Shown one piece after another: positions 45,764 through 54,405 of a stretch of DNA of 64,000 bases. The stretch comes from Paenibacillus sp. YN15 (lineage in GTDB: Bacteria; Bacillota; Bacilli; Paenibacillales; NBRC-103111). How positions within the stretch are numbered: position 1 is the first letter of the stretch; each line of letters starts with the position of its first letter. The position numbers and the translations under genes were made by a program. Location: the NCBI RefSeq assembly GCF_003285005.1, contig NZ_QMFA01000013.1, positions 1 to 64,000 of the forward strand, given 5' to 3'. The notes beneath the pieces were generated by a model that ran no database searches, was not told the origin of the DNA, and was given only the letters and a program-made list of their open reading frames with translations.

Positions 45764-45780
45764 TCCGCTGCTATAGAGAA

Positions 45781-45813
45781 GCCGTGCGGTGGAGTGCCGC
45801 GCGGTTTTTTTTT
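45781..45813 (+). terminator. Rho-independent terminator after rodA
   Basis: GCCGTGCGG pairs with CCGCGCGG (one G-U pair) around a short loop and is followed by nine T. It ends the mre-min-rodA operon. Confidence 0.85.
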
Positions 45814-46580
45814 ACAGATCAGAAAGGATATAATCGCTGGGGAAAGGGGCCGTTTCATAAGTCGGCGCTTTGGGAATTGTCCTGGTTGCAGGCGGGGGGA
45901 ACAGGCGGTAGGCTGCGGTTGCGGAACGGAGCGACTCTTATGGGGGGACGGGAGTTTGGGGAAATGAAGGGAACGAAGAAACCGTTATCTCCCTGATGCG
46001 GCGAAAATAGGGAGGAAATTAGGCAGCGGCGGGGAGCAGGCAACGGTGGGGAACGGGTGTACGGTGTAAAGCCAGGCCCTTTCCGGTGACCCGTCGGTCG
46101 GCATATAGTGTTTACGATACGTATAGTTGTCCAACACATGCCCCTATAGGTTTCTAACGGGGTTATGCTGCGGTTTTGTCTCTTCACAGTAGACGTTTTG
46201 TGAATTTTGTCTTTCATAAGGTGGACATGAGCAGAATAGCTCTCTCCTCCCCTACTTTGCACATCAAACACAATATACGGGAAACGGGCGCTGCTCAACC
46301 CCTATATATGGACATATACTCCGGAGCGGCCTCTATAGCCGCAATGTCCACTTTCCAGCGGACACTCGGGCGGGTTTTGTCCTTCTGACGCGCACAAAAT
46401 CTGGAGATGAGACCCCGGATACGAAAACCCGGATACGAGACTCCGGTTTTGCGCTCCCTCTGCCTTGGCCTAATGCAATTATCCTGCGACTGTGGGAAGC
46501 GGATGGGAAGCGACCCGGCTTCCTGACAAACGCAGGTTGGTTGCAAAGGAGCCTGACCGACGATTATCCTCGACACAGTT

Positions 46581-46663
46581 GGGCGGACAGAGAATCCGTT
46601 ATTTGGCTTCAGAAGGCATGGAATCCCCCGCTTTTTCTGATTTAACGGATCGTGAGTCCGCGG
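46581..46663. repeat. Intergenic palindromic element, copy A
   Basis: GCGGACAGAGAATCCGTTAT is mirrored 40 bp later by TAACGGATCGTGAGTCCGC. Similar arms occur at 60172-60400. Such mirrored arms form a large stem in RNA or DNA. Confidence 0.6.
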
Positions 46664-46840
46664 GAGCCAACCCGGCCGGATTCCTTTTTCCCGCGAAGAG
46701 ACGCGCCCTCCATAGAATCAACCGATCCTCCATCGCATCAACTGATTCTCCATTTGCTCATGGCGCTGTCCGTGCGGAAGCTGTTGCGAAGCCGGAGGCA
46801 TACAGATGCGCCAATCCCATTCCCCCACCGGTTCCGCCCG

Positions 46841-46952
46841 CCATCCGCTCCAGCCCCCGCATACCGCACCTGCCCCGCCATCCGCTCCAGCCCCCGCATA
46901 CCGCACCTGCCCCGCCATCCGCTCCAGCCCCTGCATACCGCACCTGCCCCGC
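46841..46952. repeat. 37-bp tandem repeat, three copies
   Basis: Units starting at 46841, 46878 and 46915 each read CCATCCGCTCCAGCCC then GCATACCGCACCTGCCCCG, with one T for C in the third. It is strongly C-rich on the plus strand. No protein or RNA function is apparent. Confidence 0.85.
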
Positions 46953-47115
46953 CAGCCAGCCGTCTCCCCCCATGTACCCGACCAACCAATCCCGCTGCCT
47001 CCGCTCTTATCTGCCAAATCACGTTTTGGCTCATTCAGGCGAGGAATGCACTATTGTCCCCAGGATGCCGCAGCAGGTAAGATGACGCTACATAAAGCAA
47101 AGGAGGTTCGCGGCA

Positions 47116-48084
47116 GTGGCACAAGTCTACAGCGGAATGGAGCAGAACGCCCCGCAATCAGCCGCCGTCAAAACCAAATCCCGTGAAAACCGCTACTTCA
47201 CCAATATGCGGAAGCATTGGATGCTCTATTTGATGGCGCTGCCCGGCGTGCTGTATTTTATCATCTTCAAATATGTGCCCCTGGGGGGCAGCATGATCGC
47301 CTTCCAGAACTATCAGATTATGAAAGGGATTTTTGGCAGCCCGTGGATCGGCTTCGACAACTTCACCTTTCTCTTCACGTATCAGGATTTTTACAACGTG
47401 CTGCGGAACACGGCTGTAATCGCTTTCTACAAGCTGCTCTTCGGCTTCCCCGCTCCCATTATTCTGGCGGTGCTGTTCAATGAAGTCCGGCACATGCTGG
47501 CCAAACGGGTGATGCAGAGCCTGTTTTACCTGCCCCATTTCCTGTCCTGGGTGGTGGTTGGGGGCATCGTGTTCGAACTGCTTTCCAACAAAGGCGTGGT
47601 CAACATGTTCCGGGGATGGATGGGCTTGGATTCGATTCTCTTCATGCAGCAGGAGCGTTTCTTCCGCCCCATCGTGGTGCTGTCCGGCATCTGGAAGGAG
47701 GTAGGCTGGGGAACCATTATCTATTTGGCGGCGATTACCGGCATTAATCCGAACCTCTATGAGGCAGCCGTGATGGACGGCGCCAACCGCTGGAAGCAGA
47801 CGATTCATATTACACTGCCTACCATGTTCCCCACCATATTGACCCTGTTCCTGCTGAATATCGGCAATTTCCTGGAGCTGGGCTTCGATCAAGTCTACAA
47901 TCTGCTGACGCCCATGACCTATGCGGTAGGCGACATCATTGAAACCTACGTGTACCGGGCAGGGGTTCTGCAAGGCCAATACAGCGTTACAACAGCCATC
48001 GGCTTATTCCAATCGGTCATCGGGTTTGCCCTCCTGTGGATCTTCAACCGGCTGGCCCGAAAAACAGAACAGGGGTTATGGTGA
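47116..48084 (+). CDS. LplB-type ABC transporter permease, second cluster
   Basis: A 322-residue permease with six transmembrane segments, starting at GTG with AAAGGAGGTT 9 bp upstream. LYLMALPGVLYFIIFKYVPL is the first segment, and the EAA loop is YEAAVMDGANRWKQTIHITLPTM. Its stop overlaps the next start by one base. It pairs with the LplC-like protein and the lipoprotein at 49053. Confidence 0.93.
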   Translation: MAQVYSGMEQNAPQSAAVKTKSRENRYFTNMRKHWMLYLMALPGVLYFIIFKYVPLGGSMIAFQNYQIMKGIFGSPWIGFDNFTFLFTYQDFYNVLRNTAVIAFYKLLFGFPAPIILAVLFNEVRHMLAKRVMQSLFYLPHFLSWVVVGGIVFELLSNKGVVNMFRGWMGLDSILFMQQERFFRPIVVLSGIWKEVGWGTIIYLAAITGINPNLYEAAVMDGANRWKQTIHITLPTMFPTILTLFLLNIGNFLELGFDQVYNLLTPMTYAVGDIIETYVYRAGVLQGQYSVTTAIGLFQSVIGFALLWIFNRLARKTEQGLW

Positions 48085-48953
48085 TGAAGCAAACAAGCGG
48101 AGAAAAAATCTTTCAGTCGTTCAACTATCTGTTTCTGGCCTTGGCATCGGCCACCATGCTGTTCCCGCTGCTGAACCTGCTGGCCGTGTCCTTCAGCTCT
48201 CCCATTGCCGCCGATTCCAAAAAGGTGTTCCTGTTTCCGGTGGAATTCACCACCGCATCCTGGGGGCGGATTCTCCACAACGGGGGACTGTGGACCTCCT
48301 TCGGCGTAACCATTTATATTACTGTGCTGGGGACCCTTCTGAGCATGCTGTTTTCGGTCATTATGGCGTATCCTCTCTCCCGCAAGGAGTTTCTGGTCCG
48401 CAAGCACATTATGTTCGGCATCATCATCACCATGATTTTCAATGCGCCGATGATCCCTTTTTTCCTGGTGATCCGCGAAATGGGCTTGATGAACTCCCTG
48501 TGGGCCCTGCTCCTGCCGGGGCTCATCAGCACCTTCAACATGATCATTATCCGCACCTTCTTCATGGGCATTCCCGGCGAGCTGGACGATTCCGCGCGGA
48601 TGGACGGCTGCACCGACGCCGGCATCCTGTTCCGCATCTATCTGCCGTTGTCCAAACCGGTGCTGGCTACGGTCAGCCTGTTCTATGCGGTGGGGTACTG
48701 GAACACCTTCCAGCGGGCGGTGCTGTTTATCCGGGACCCGGACAAATGGCCGCTCCAGATGAAGCTCCGGGCTTATCTGACCTCGCCGGAGGAGCTGGCT
48801 TCCGCCAACCTGCTGGCGGGCGACTATGATTTCAACACCACTACCTTGAAAGCGGCTACGATTTTATTCGCCACCGTACCGATTATTCTGGTGTATCCGT
48901 ATTTGCAAAAATATTTCGTCAAAGGCACCATGCTGGGTTCCCTGAAGGAGTAG
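48084..48953 (+). CDS. LplC-type ABC transporter permease, second cluster
   Basis: A 289-residue permease. ATG 48084 overlaps the preceding stop; the frame is open upstream but only as a shadow. The EAA loop is LDDSARMDGCTDAGILFRIYLPLSKP and the end LQKYFVKGTMLGSLKE is the family signature. Six transmembrane segments are seen. No ATPase gene lies nearby. Confidence 0.93.
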   Translation: MKQTSGEKIFQSFNYLFLALASATMLFPLLNLLAVSFSSPIAADSKKVFLFPVEFTTASWGRILHNGGLWTSFGVTIYITVLGTLLSMLFSVIMAYPLSRKEFLVRKHIMFGIIITMIFNAPMIPFFLVIREMGLMNSLWALLLPGLISTFNMIIIRTFFMGIPGELDDSARMDGCTDAGILFRIYLPLSKPVLATVSLFYAVGYWNTFQRAVLFIRDPDKWPLQMKLRAYLTSPEELASANLLAGDYDFNTTTLKAATILFATVPIILVYPYLQKYFVKGTMLGSLKE

Positions 48954-49052
48954 GGTTTGCCCGGCGGCGGCCCGCAGCACCGATATTAGGCCGGATACGG
49001 CTTGATATACATTCCCCAAAGCAGGTTCATTTGAAAAAGGGAGGATTTATAC

Positions 49053-50597
49053 ATGACAAAATGTTGGTTTGGCAAAACCGTGCAGCTGACCGGCTTGGCT
49101 TCGCTCTTGGCAGTAACGGCGCTGGCCGGATGCGCAGGCAAGGAAAAGGCGTCCGAGGATGCGGGCGCGGCGGCCCAAAGCGGCAAAAGCGTGCAGGTCA
49201 AGGTCTTTAAGAGCCACATGGGCGTAGGCACCATCCCCGACGCCAACAATCCCCATGTGAAATATGTGGAGGAGAAAACAGGGGTGCAGTACCAGCTGAT
49301 GACCACCCCGCCGGGCTCCGAACCTACGGAATATCTGAACCTGATGATCGCTTCCGCGGACATGCCGGATATTCTGCGCCCCATTGGAGGCATCGAGCAG
49401 ACTCTGATCAAGCAGGGTGGCGCCCTTGCGCTGGATGAGCTTTTGCCCAAATATGCGCCCAACGTATGGAAGAACATCCCCAAGGAGGCGTGGGATGTTG
49501 TCCGCTCCGCTTCATCGGACGGCAAAATTTATTATGTGCCCAAGGTATTCCTGGTGCCCGAACGGGCGCCGATGATCCGCAAGGACTGGCTGGACAAGGT
49601 AGGTCTGCCGCTGCCGAAGACGACAGCGGAATACAAGGAAGTGCTGAAGGCCTTCCGGGACAAGGACCCCAACGGCAACGGGAAGCAGGATGAGCTGCCT
49701 ACCTCGGGCAGGGAATACGGCAAGTGGATGGATCATCTGTTCGCCATGTACGGCGTGGCCATGTGGGAAGGAAACCCGGAGTGGGATGAGTACAATGGCC
49801 AAATCCAGTATGCCGGCGTTACGTCCAACATGAAGGCCGCCATCGGATTTATCCGCGAGCTGTATGCGGAGAAGCTGCTGGACAACGAGACCTTCCTGAA
49901 CAAGGGGGATGTGTGGCAGGCCAAAATCAACAACAATCTGGTAGGCAGCTGGTACCATCTTCCCGCCAACCTCCGCGACCGCTACACCGCCATGCAGAAG
50001 GGGGCCCCCAACGCCTATGTGGTGGGTATGCCTTTGCCCAAGGCGGAAGGCTTCCAGGGGTATGTAACCCAGAAGAGCATGGGGGAGCCGGAATGGATCA
50101 TCCCCACCTCGGCCAAAGACAAGGCAGAGGCATCGCTGAAGCTGCTGGACTTCTTCTATGACACCAATAACGCCGAATTTACCCGTTTTGGCATAGAGGG
50201 CTTGCAGCATCAGGTTGTGGACGGCAAGAAGGTATTGCTCCCGGCAGAGGACAGCCGTCCCTTGGCTCTGGGCATGCGCAACCTGACCACCAAGGAGGAT
50301 ATGGACATCCGGATCAAGGAGACCATTCCGGAAAGCATGCAGAAGATGGTGTCCGATGTTTTTGTGGTGAGCACCGCGGATGCCCGCCGCATTGCCGGAG
50401 ACGGACTGCCCAATACCGTATACGAAGGCTTCCCGGACATTCAGTCCCACAAGCTGTTCCAGGAATATCTCACCAAGATTGTCATCGGGGAATGGCCCAT
50501 GGAGAAATTCGATGAATTTGTGGACCGGTGGAAGAAGGCCGGCGGCGACACCGTCACCAAGCGGGTTCAGGAATGGTATGCCAAAGTAAAGAAATAA
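49053..50597 (+). CDS. Extracellular solute-binding lipoprotein, second cluster
   Basis: A 514-residue sugar-binding lipoprotein. The lipobox ALAGC lies at about residues 23-27. MIRKDWLDKVGLPLPKTTAEYK and DKDPNGNGKQDELPT are typical of the family. The setting with PL22 and GH105 suggests unsaturated galacturonate- or rhamnogalacturonan-derived oligosaccharides as ligand (inference). Confidence 0.92.
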   Translation: MTKCWFGKTVQLTGLASLLAVTALAGCAGKEKASEDAGAAAQSGKSVQVKVFKSHMGVGTIPDANNPHVKYVEEKTGVQYQLMTTPPGSEPTEYLNLMIASADMPDILRPIGGIEQTLIKQGGALALDELLPKYAPNVWKNIPKEAWDVVRSASSDGKIYYVPKVFLVPERAPMIRKDWLDKVGLPLPKTTAEYKEVLKAFRDKDPNGNGKQDELPTSGREYGKWMDHLFAMYGVAMWEGNPEWDEYNGQIQYAGVTSNMKAAIGFIRELYAEKLLDNETFLNKGDVWQAKINNNLVGSWYHLPANLRDRYTAMQKGAPNAYVVGMPLPKAEGFQGYVTQKSMGEPEWIIPTSAKDKAEASLKLLDFFYDTNNAEFTRFGIEGLQHQVVDGKKVLLPAEDSRPLALGMRNLTTKEDMDIRIKETIPESMQKMVSDVFVVSTADARRIAGDGLPNTVYEGFPDIQSHKLFQEYLTKIVIGEWPMEKFDEFVDRWKKAGGDTVTKRVQEWYAKVKK

Positions 50598-50636
50598 CAC
50601 ATATTTTCCAATATGAGGAAAGGAATGGGCAATGTC

Positions 50637-51977
50637 ATGAAAAAAAGATACGCCATCTGCGGCGTCAGCGGCCGGGCTTTGGGCATGTTCGCCAAGCCTA
50701 TCTGGAGCACCTTCGCCGGAACCTGCGAAATTGTGGGGCTTTTGGATGTGGACCCCATGCGGTTTGAGACCTACCGAAGCCGGTTTCCCGAACATGCGGA
50801 TATCAATACCTACGGGGAAGCGGAATTCGACAGGATGGTGGACGAAACCCGCCCGGATTGCATCATTGTCGCAGGCCGGGACGATACCCATGCCCGGTAC
50901 ATCATTGCCGCGCTGGAGCGGGATCTGGATGTGATTACAGAGAAGCCCATGGTGACCACCGGCGAGGATTGCCGCCGGGTGATGGAGGCGGAGAAGGCCA
51001 GCAAGGGCAAGGTGACGGTAACCTTCAACTACCGCTACGGGCCTGTCCATACGAAGATTAAAGAGATTGTGGCCGGCGGCAGGCTGGGCCGGATCACCTC
51101 CGTGGACCTCAACTGGTATCTGGACACCTTCCACGGCTCCAGCTACTTCAAGCGCTGGAACCGGCAGCGGGAGCTGTCCGGCGGACTGTCCGTGCACAAG
51201 AGCACCCACCATTTTGACCTGGTGAACTGGTGGTTGGGCCAGAAGCCGGTGGAGGTGTTCGCGTACGGGGCGCTGAACTACTACGGCGCGGAGGGGGAGG
51301 CCAATCCCAAGAAGGAGGATGGGCGGTTCTGCGGCATCTGCGACTATACCGACCAGTGCGGTTATTACTCCCGCTGGAATTCCCGCAGCAAGAATATCCG
51401 CGTCCCGGACGACCATCTCGGCTCCCTGGAAGCGGTCAAAAACGTCTTCCCCTTTTCCGAATACCGTCCCGACCGCTGCATCTTCGATTCGGACATCCAG
51501 ATTGAAGACACCTATACAGCCGCTATCCGTTATAACGGAGGCGCCCTGCTCAGCTATTCCGTCAACTTCTCCCTGCCGTATGAGGGCTACCGGCTGGCCA
51601 TCAACGGCACCAAGGGCCGCCTGGAAACGGTGGAATACCATATGCCTGCCAGGACGCCGTTTCCGACGCCGGTGCAGACCATCGATTATTTCCCGCTGTT
51701 CGGCTCCAAGGAAACCATCCATGTGGTGCACCGGGAAGGCGGCCACGGCGGCGGCGACCCGCTCCTGATCGAGGATTTGTTCCTGGGCGAGGATCTGAAC
51801 CGCCCGTACCGCATTTTGTCCGGGGCGGAGGACGGCGCTTATTCCGTTGCCACCGGGGAGGCCGTATGGCGTTCCGTAAAGGAGCACCGCCCCATTACCA
51901 TTGAAGAGGTGCTGGGCGGCAGCTCATCTCCAGAACCGGCGTTAAGCGCGGCGGGGGAAGGAGCGGCCGGAAAATGA
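50637..51977 (+). CDS. Gfo/Idh/MocA-family NAD(P)-dependent oxidoreductase
   Basis: A 446-residue dehydrogenase: Rossmann fold at the start (YAICGVSGRALGMF, slightly unusual glycine pattern), EKPM motif (DVITEKPMVTT) and the substrate domain with GGLSVHKSTHHFDLVNWWLG, whose lysine and histidine fit the active site. A cysteine group CGICDYTDQC near residues 237-246 is not common in the family and could bind metal. ATG 50637 was chosen; ATG 50625 or 50613 would add 4 or 8 residues. Its stop overlaps the next gene (ATGA). Confidence 0.88.
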   Translation: MKKRYAICGVSGRALGMFAKPIWSTFAGTCEIVGLLDVDPMRFETYRSRFPEHADINTYGEAEFDRMVDETRPDCIIVAGRDDTHARYIIAALERDLDVITEKPMVTTGEDCRRVMEAEKASKGKVTVTFNYRYGPVHTKIKEIVAGGRLGRITSVDLNWYLDTFHGSSYFKRWNRQRELSGGLSVHKSTHHFDLVNWWLGQKPVEVFAYGALNYYGAEGEANPKKEDGRFCGICDYTDQCGYYSRWNSRSKNIRVPDDHLGSLEAVKNVFPFSEYRPDRCIFDSDIQIEDTYTAAIRYNGGALLSYSVNFSLPYEGYRLAINGTKGRLETVEYHMPARTPFPTPVQTIDYFPLFGSKETIHVVHREGGHGGGDPLLIEDLFLGEDLNRPYRILSGAEDGAYSVATGEAVWRSVKEHRPITIEEVLGGSSSPEPALSAAGEGAAGK

Positions 51978-54193
51978 ACCCATACTTCGATGCCCGGGAG
52001 AGTATGGCGGCGCAAAGCGCAGGCACCGACATCCCCCATGTGCTGGAGACCATGGCCCAGCGTTATATCGGGGCCAATCCGCCCCATGGTCCCGTCTATC
52101 GTGTGACGCGGAAATCCCCCATCCGCAAGCTGCCCAATCACATGTACGGATTTCCGCTGGAGGAGATGTTCCCTTCCATGCGGGAGGGCCAGCTTGTGTA
52201 TGCCTGGGCCAAACTGTGGTGCGGAGAGCCCGAGGAGTTTATCCTCCACCTTCGTCCCTTTGGCCCGGTGCGGTTGTACCACAACGCAGAGCGGCGCTTC
52301 GGCTCCTCGTCCGAGGAGGAATCCGCCGGCCTGCAGCCGCTCAAGCTGAAGGTGAACCTGGTGAAGGGCTGGAACCATTTTGTGCTGGAGCTGGGCAAAA
52401 ACAGCGCCGGAGGCGCAGGAGCCGAATTCGGCACCGGCAACCGCAAGAACAAACCCCTGCATTTCCTCGCTCCTTCCCTTGAGCGGGAGGGAGAAGAGGG
52501 CTGGATCTATACGGAGCCTCTGGACCGGCCTCCGAGCCGCATCCCGGCTGCCGCCGGGCCGGAAGCGGGTTTGAAGTGGCTGCCGCAGCGCGCCGCCGCT
52601 CCTGCTCTCCGGGATTCCCCAGGGGTGGCGGAGGCTGGCGGTGGACAGGACGCAAGCCCCTGTCCCCTTGACTTTCTGTACGGGCGGCGTCCGGGATTGG
52701 CGGCGTATGCCTGGACCAGGCTGGTGAATCCGGGGATTCAGCCTGCCCGGATTGCCCTTGCGGGAACCTCCGGCGGCCCCCTGGAGCTGGAGTGGAATGG
52801 CGCTGCGGTATATACATCCCGGGAGGCGGGCCGGTTTTCCCTGGAGCTGGAGGCGGCTCCCGGCAGCGGAGACTTGGTGGCCCGCAGCACATGCGGGGAG
52901 CAGGGCTGGGGCTTTACGCTCCGGCTCCTGACACCGGAGGCGGAGCTTACGCAGCCCTGCCGGGTTCACGGCTATGCGGGCCAATGGCTTTATCTGGGCC
53001 CGTTTGCCCAGGAGGCGGTTCCCGGCGGAGTTAGCCCGTACCTAGGCCTGGATACGGTGGCTCCCGGCGCGGACGGCCCTTGCTTCTGGCTGGCCGGCGA
53101 ACCCGGCGCCCATGTGCGGCCGTTCCTGGAGAATGAGCTGTTCGGCCGCTGGAATTATCCCCTTGGCGTGACCCTGTTTGGCCTTCTGGAGGCATCCAGG
53201 CAGCTGCGCCGCCCGGACCTGGCGGATTACGCGGTCCGGCATGTGGAATTTGCCGCCTCCACCTATGCCTATTCCCTTTGGGACAGGGAGCGGTTCGGGG
53301 CTGCCGGATTGAACAACCAGCTCTCCCATGTGGATAGTCTGGACGATTGCGGCTCCTTCGGAGCTCTGTCCATTCTGGCCTCCCGGGTCCGGCCGATCAA
53401 GGGGGTGGAGCAGGCGGCGGACGATATCGCCCGCTACATCATGGAGGAGCAGGACCGGCTGCCGGACGGAGCGCTGTACCGCAAGGCCGGCGTATCCGTC
53501 AGCATGCGCAACACCATGTGGTGCGACGACATGTACATGAGCGTTCCCTTCCTGTGCCGTTATGCGGAGCTTTCCGGCGACCCGGCCTATGTGGATGAAG
53601 CCGCCAGACAGCTTCTGCTGTACAAGAAGTACCTGTATATGCCGGAGCGGCAGATCATGAGCCATGTGTTCAATGTGTCCGAGGGCCGCCAATCCGGTAC
53701 GGCGTGGGGCAGGGGCAACGGCTGGGTGTTCTTCTCCCTGGCGGTGCTCCTGGCGGTACTGCCTGCGGGGCACCGGGATTATCCGGCAGTGATGGCCTTC
53801 TACCGGGAGCTGGCGGAAGGGTATCTCCGGCTCCAAGGCCGTCACGGGCTGTGGCATCAGGTGCTTGTGGATCACGAATCCTACGAGGAATCCTCCTGCA
53901 CCTCCATGTTCATGTACGGCTTTGCCCTGGGTGTCCGGCATGGCTGGCTGACAGAGCCGGAGGCTTATGCCCGGGCGGTGCTGAAGGGCTGGCAGGGCTT
54001 GTGCAGCCGGGCCATCGACAGGCAAGGCAATCTGTACGGGGTTTGCAAGGGCTCCAGCTGGTCCCATTCCCATGCTTACTACAAGCATGAGCTGGGCTGG
54101 AATCTCAACGACACCCACGGCATCGGCATTGTGCTCTTGGCCGGCATCGAGACGGAGCGGATGAGAGAGCATCTGCGCAGCAGCCGGGAGTAA
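51974..54193 (+). CDS. GH105/GH88-like unsaturated glucuronyl or rhamnogalacturonyl hydrolase with N-terminal extension
   Basis: A 739-residue protein. The last about 380 residues form a six-hairpin barrel with GH105-like motifs: FGRWNYPLGVTLFGLLEA, MRNTMWCDDMYMSVPFL with a candidate catalytic aspartate pair, GRGNGWVFFSLA, EESSCTSMFMYGFALG and NLNDTHGIGIVLLAG. The first about 360 residues are two beta-rich regions joined by a Pro/Ala/Gly-rich stretch, not seen in simple GH105 enzymes. No signal peptide, so cytoplasmic. It is translationally coupled to the oxidoreductase gene. GH105 enzymes hydrate and remove the unsaturated uronic acid left by pectin lyases. Confidence 0.75.
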   Translation: MNPYFDARESMAAQSAGTDIPHVLETMAQRYIGANPPHGPVYRVTRKSPIRKLPNHMYGFPLEEMFPSMREGQLVYAWAKLWCGEPEEFILHLRPFGPVRLYHNAERRFGSSSEEESAGLQPLKLKVNLVKGWNHFVLELGKNSAGGAGAEFGTGNRKNKPLHFLAPSLEREGEEGWIYTEPLDRPPSRIPAAAGPEAGLKWLPQRAAAPALRDSPGVAEAGGGQDASPCPLDFLYGRRPGLAAYAWTRLVNPGIQPARIALAGTSGGPLELEWNGAAVYTSREAGRFSLELEAAPGSGDLVARSTCGEQGWGFTLRLLTPEAELTQPCRVHGYAGQWLYLGPFAQEAVPGGVSPYLGLDTVAPGADGPCFWLAGEPGAHVRPFLENELFGRWNYPLGVTLFGLLEASRQLRRPDLADYAVRHVEFAASTYAYSLWDRERFGAAGLNNQLSHVDSLDDCGSFGALSILASRVRPIKGVEQAADDIARYIMEEQDRLPDGALYRKAGVSVSMRNTMWCDDMYMSVPFLCRYAELSGDPAYVDEAARQLLLYKKYLYMPERQIMSHVFNVSEGRQSGTAWGRGNGWVFFSLAVLLAVLPAGHRDYPAVMAFYRELAEGYLRLQGRHGLWHQVLVDHESYEESSCTSMFMYGFALGVRHGWLTEPEAYARAVLKGWQGLCSRAIDRQGNLYGVCKGSSWSHSHAYYKHELGWNLNDTHGIGIVLLAGIETERMREHLRSSRE

Positions 54194-54364
54194 GGCCTGC
54201 CGCCGGGGGTAAGGCTTCCCTGGCACCCTCCGGCCTCCCCGCCGGTGAGGCTGGGGCGGGGCAAGAGCCTTGCCGATGCGATTGCCCAGTGTGAGCCGGG
54301 CGGTCCGGCCTCCCCTTGCGGGGGCCGAAGGCCAAGGAGCGTGTTCACGGGTGCGCGGCCGCGT

Positions 54365-54370
54365 TATAAT
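54365..54370 (+). promoter_or_regulatory. -10 element of the membrane AraC regulator gene
   Basis: A perfect TATAAT lies 36 bp before the start codon. A weak -35 (TGTTCA, 54342-54347) is 17 bp upstream. The 170 bp between the GH105-like gene and this site are GC-rich with no gene. Confidence 0.5.
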
Positions 54371-54405
54371 GAGAAGAGCATCCTGAATATAAGGTGGGCT
54401 TAACC

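Larger units (their letters stand above)
45814..47115. other. Long gap between rodA and the second transporter cluster
   Basis: About 1.3 kb without a recognisable gene. It contains the palindromic element at 46581-46663, a 37-bp tandem repeat at 46841-46952 and short direct repeats (CCCGGATACGA twice near 46415-46435). Open frames here give only proline- or glycine-rich sequence from the repeats. The promoter of the downstream operon must lie in the last few hundred bases but is not clear. Confidence 0.5.

Noticed and set aside
46492-47085. A 197-aa proline-rich frame and glycine-rich antisense frames
   Set aside because: Composition comes from the 37-bp tandem repeat and GC-rich spacer DNA; no ribosome-binding site or family.
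49512-51887. A 791-aa minus-strand frame
   Set aside because: It is the mirror frame of the binding protein and oxidoreductase genes, which have clear family motifs and ribosome-binding sites on the plus strand.
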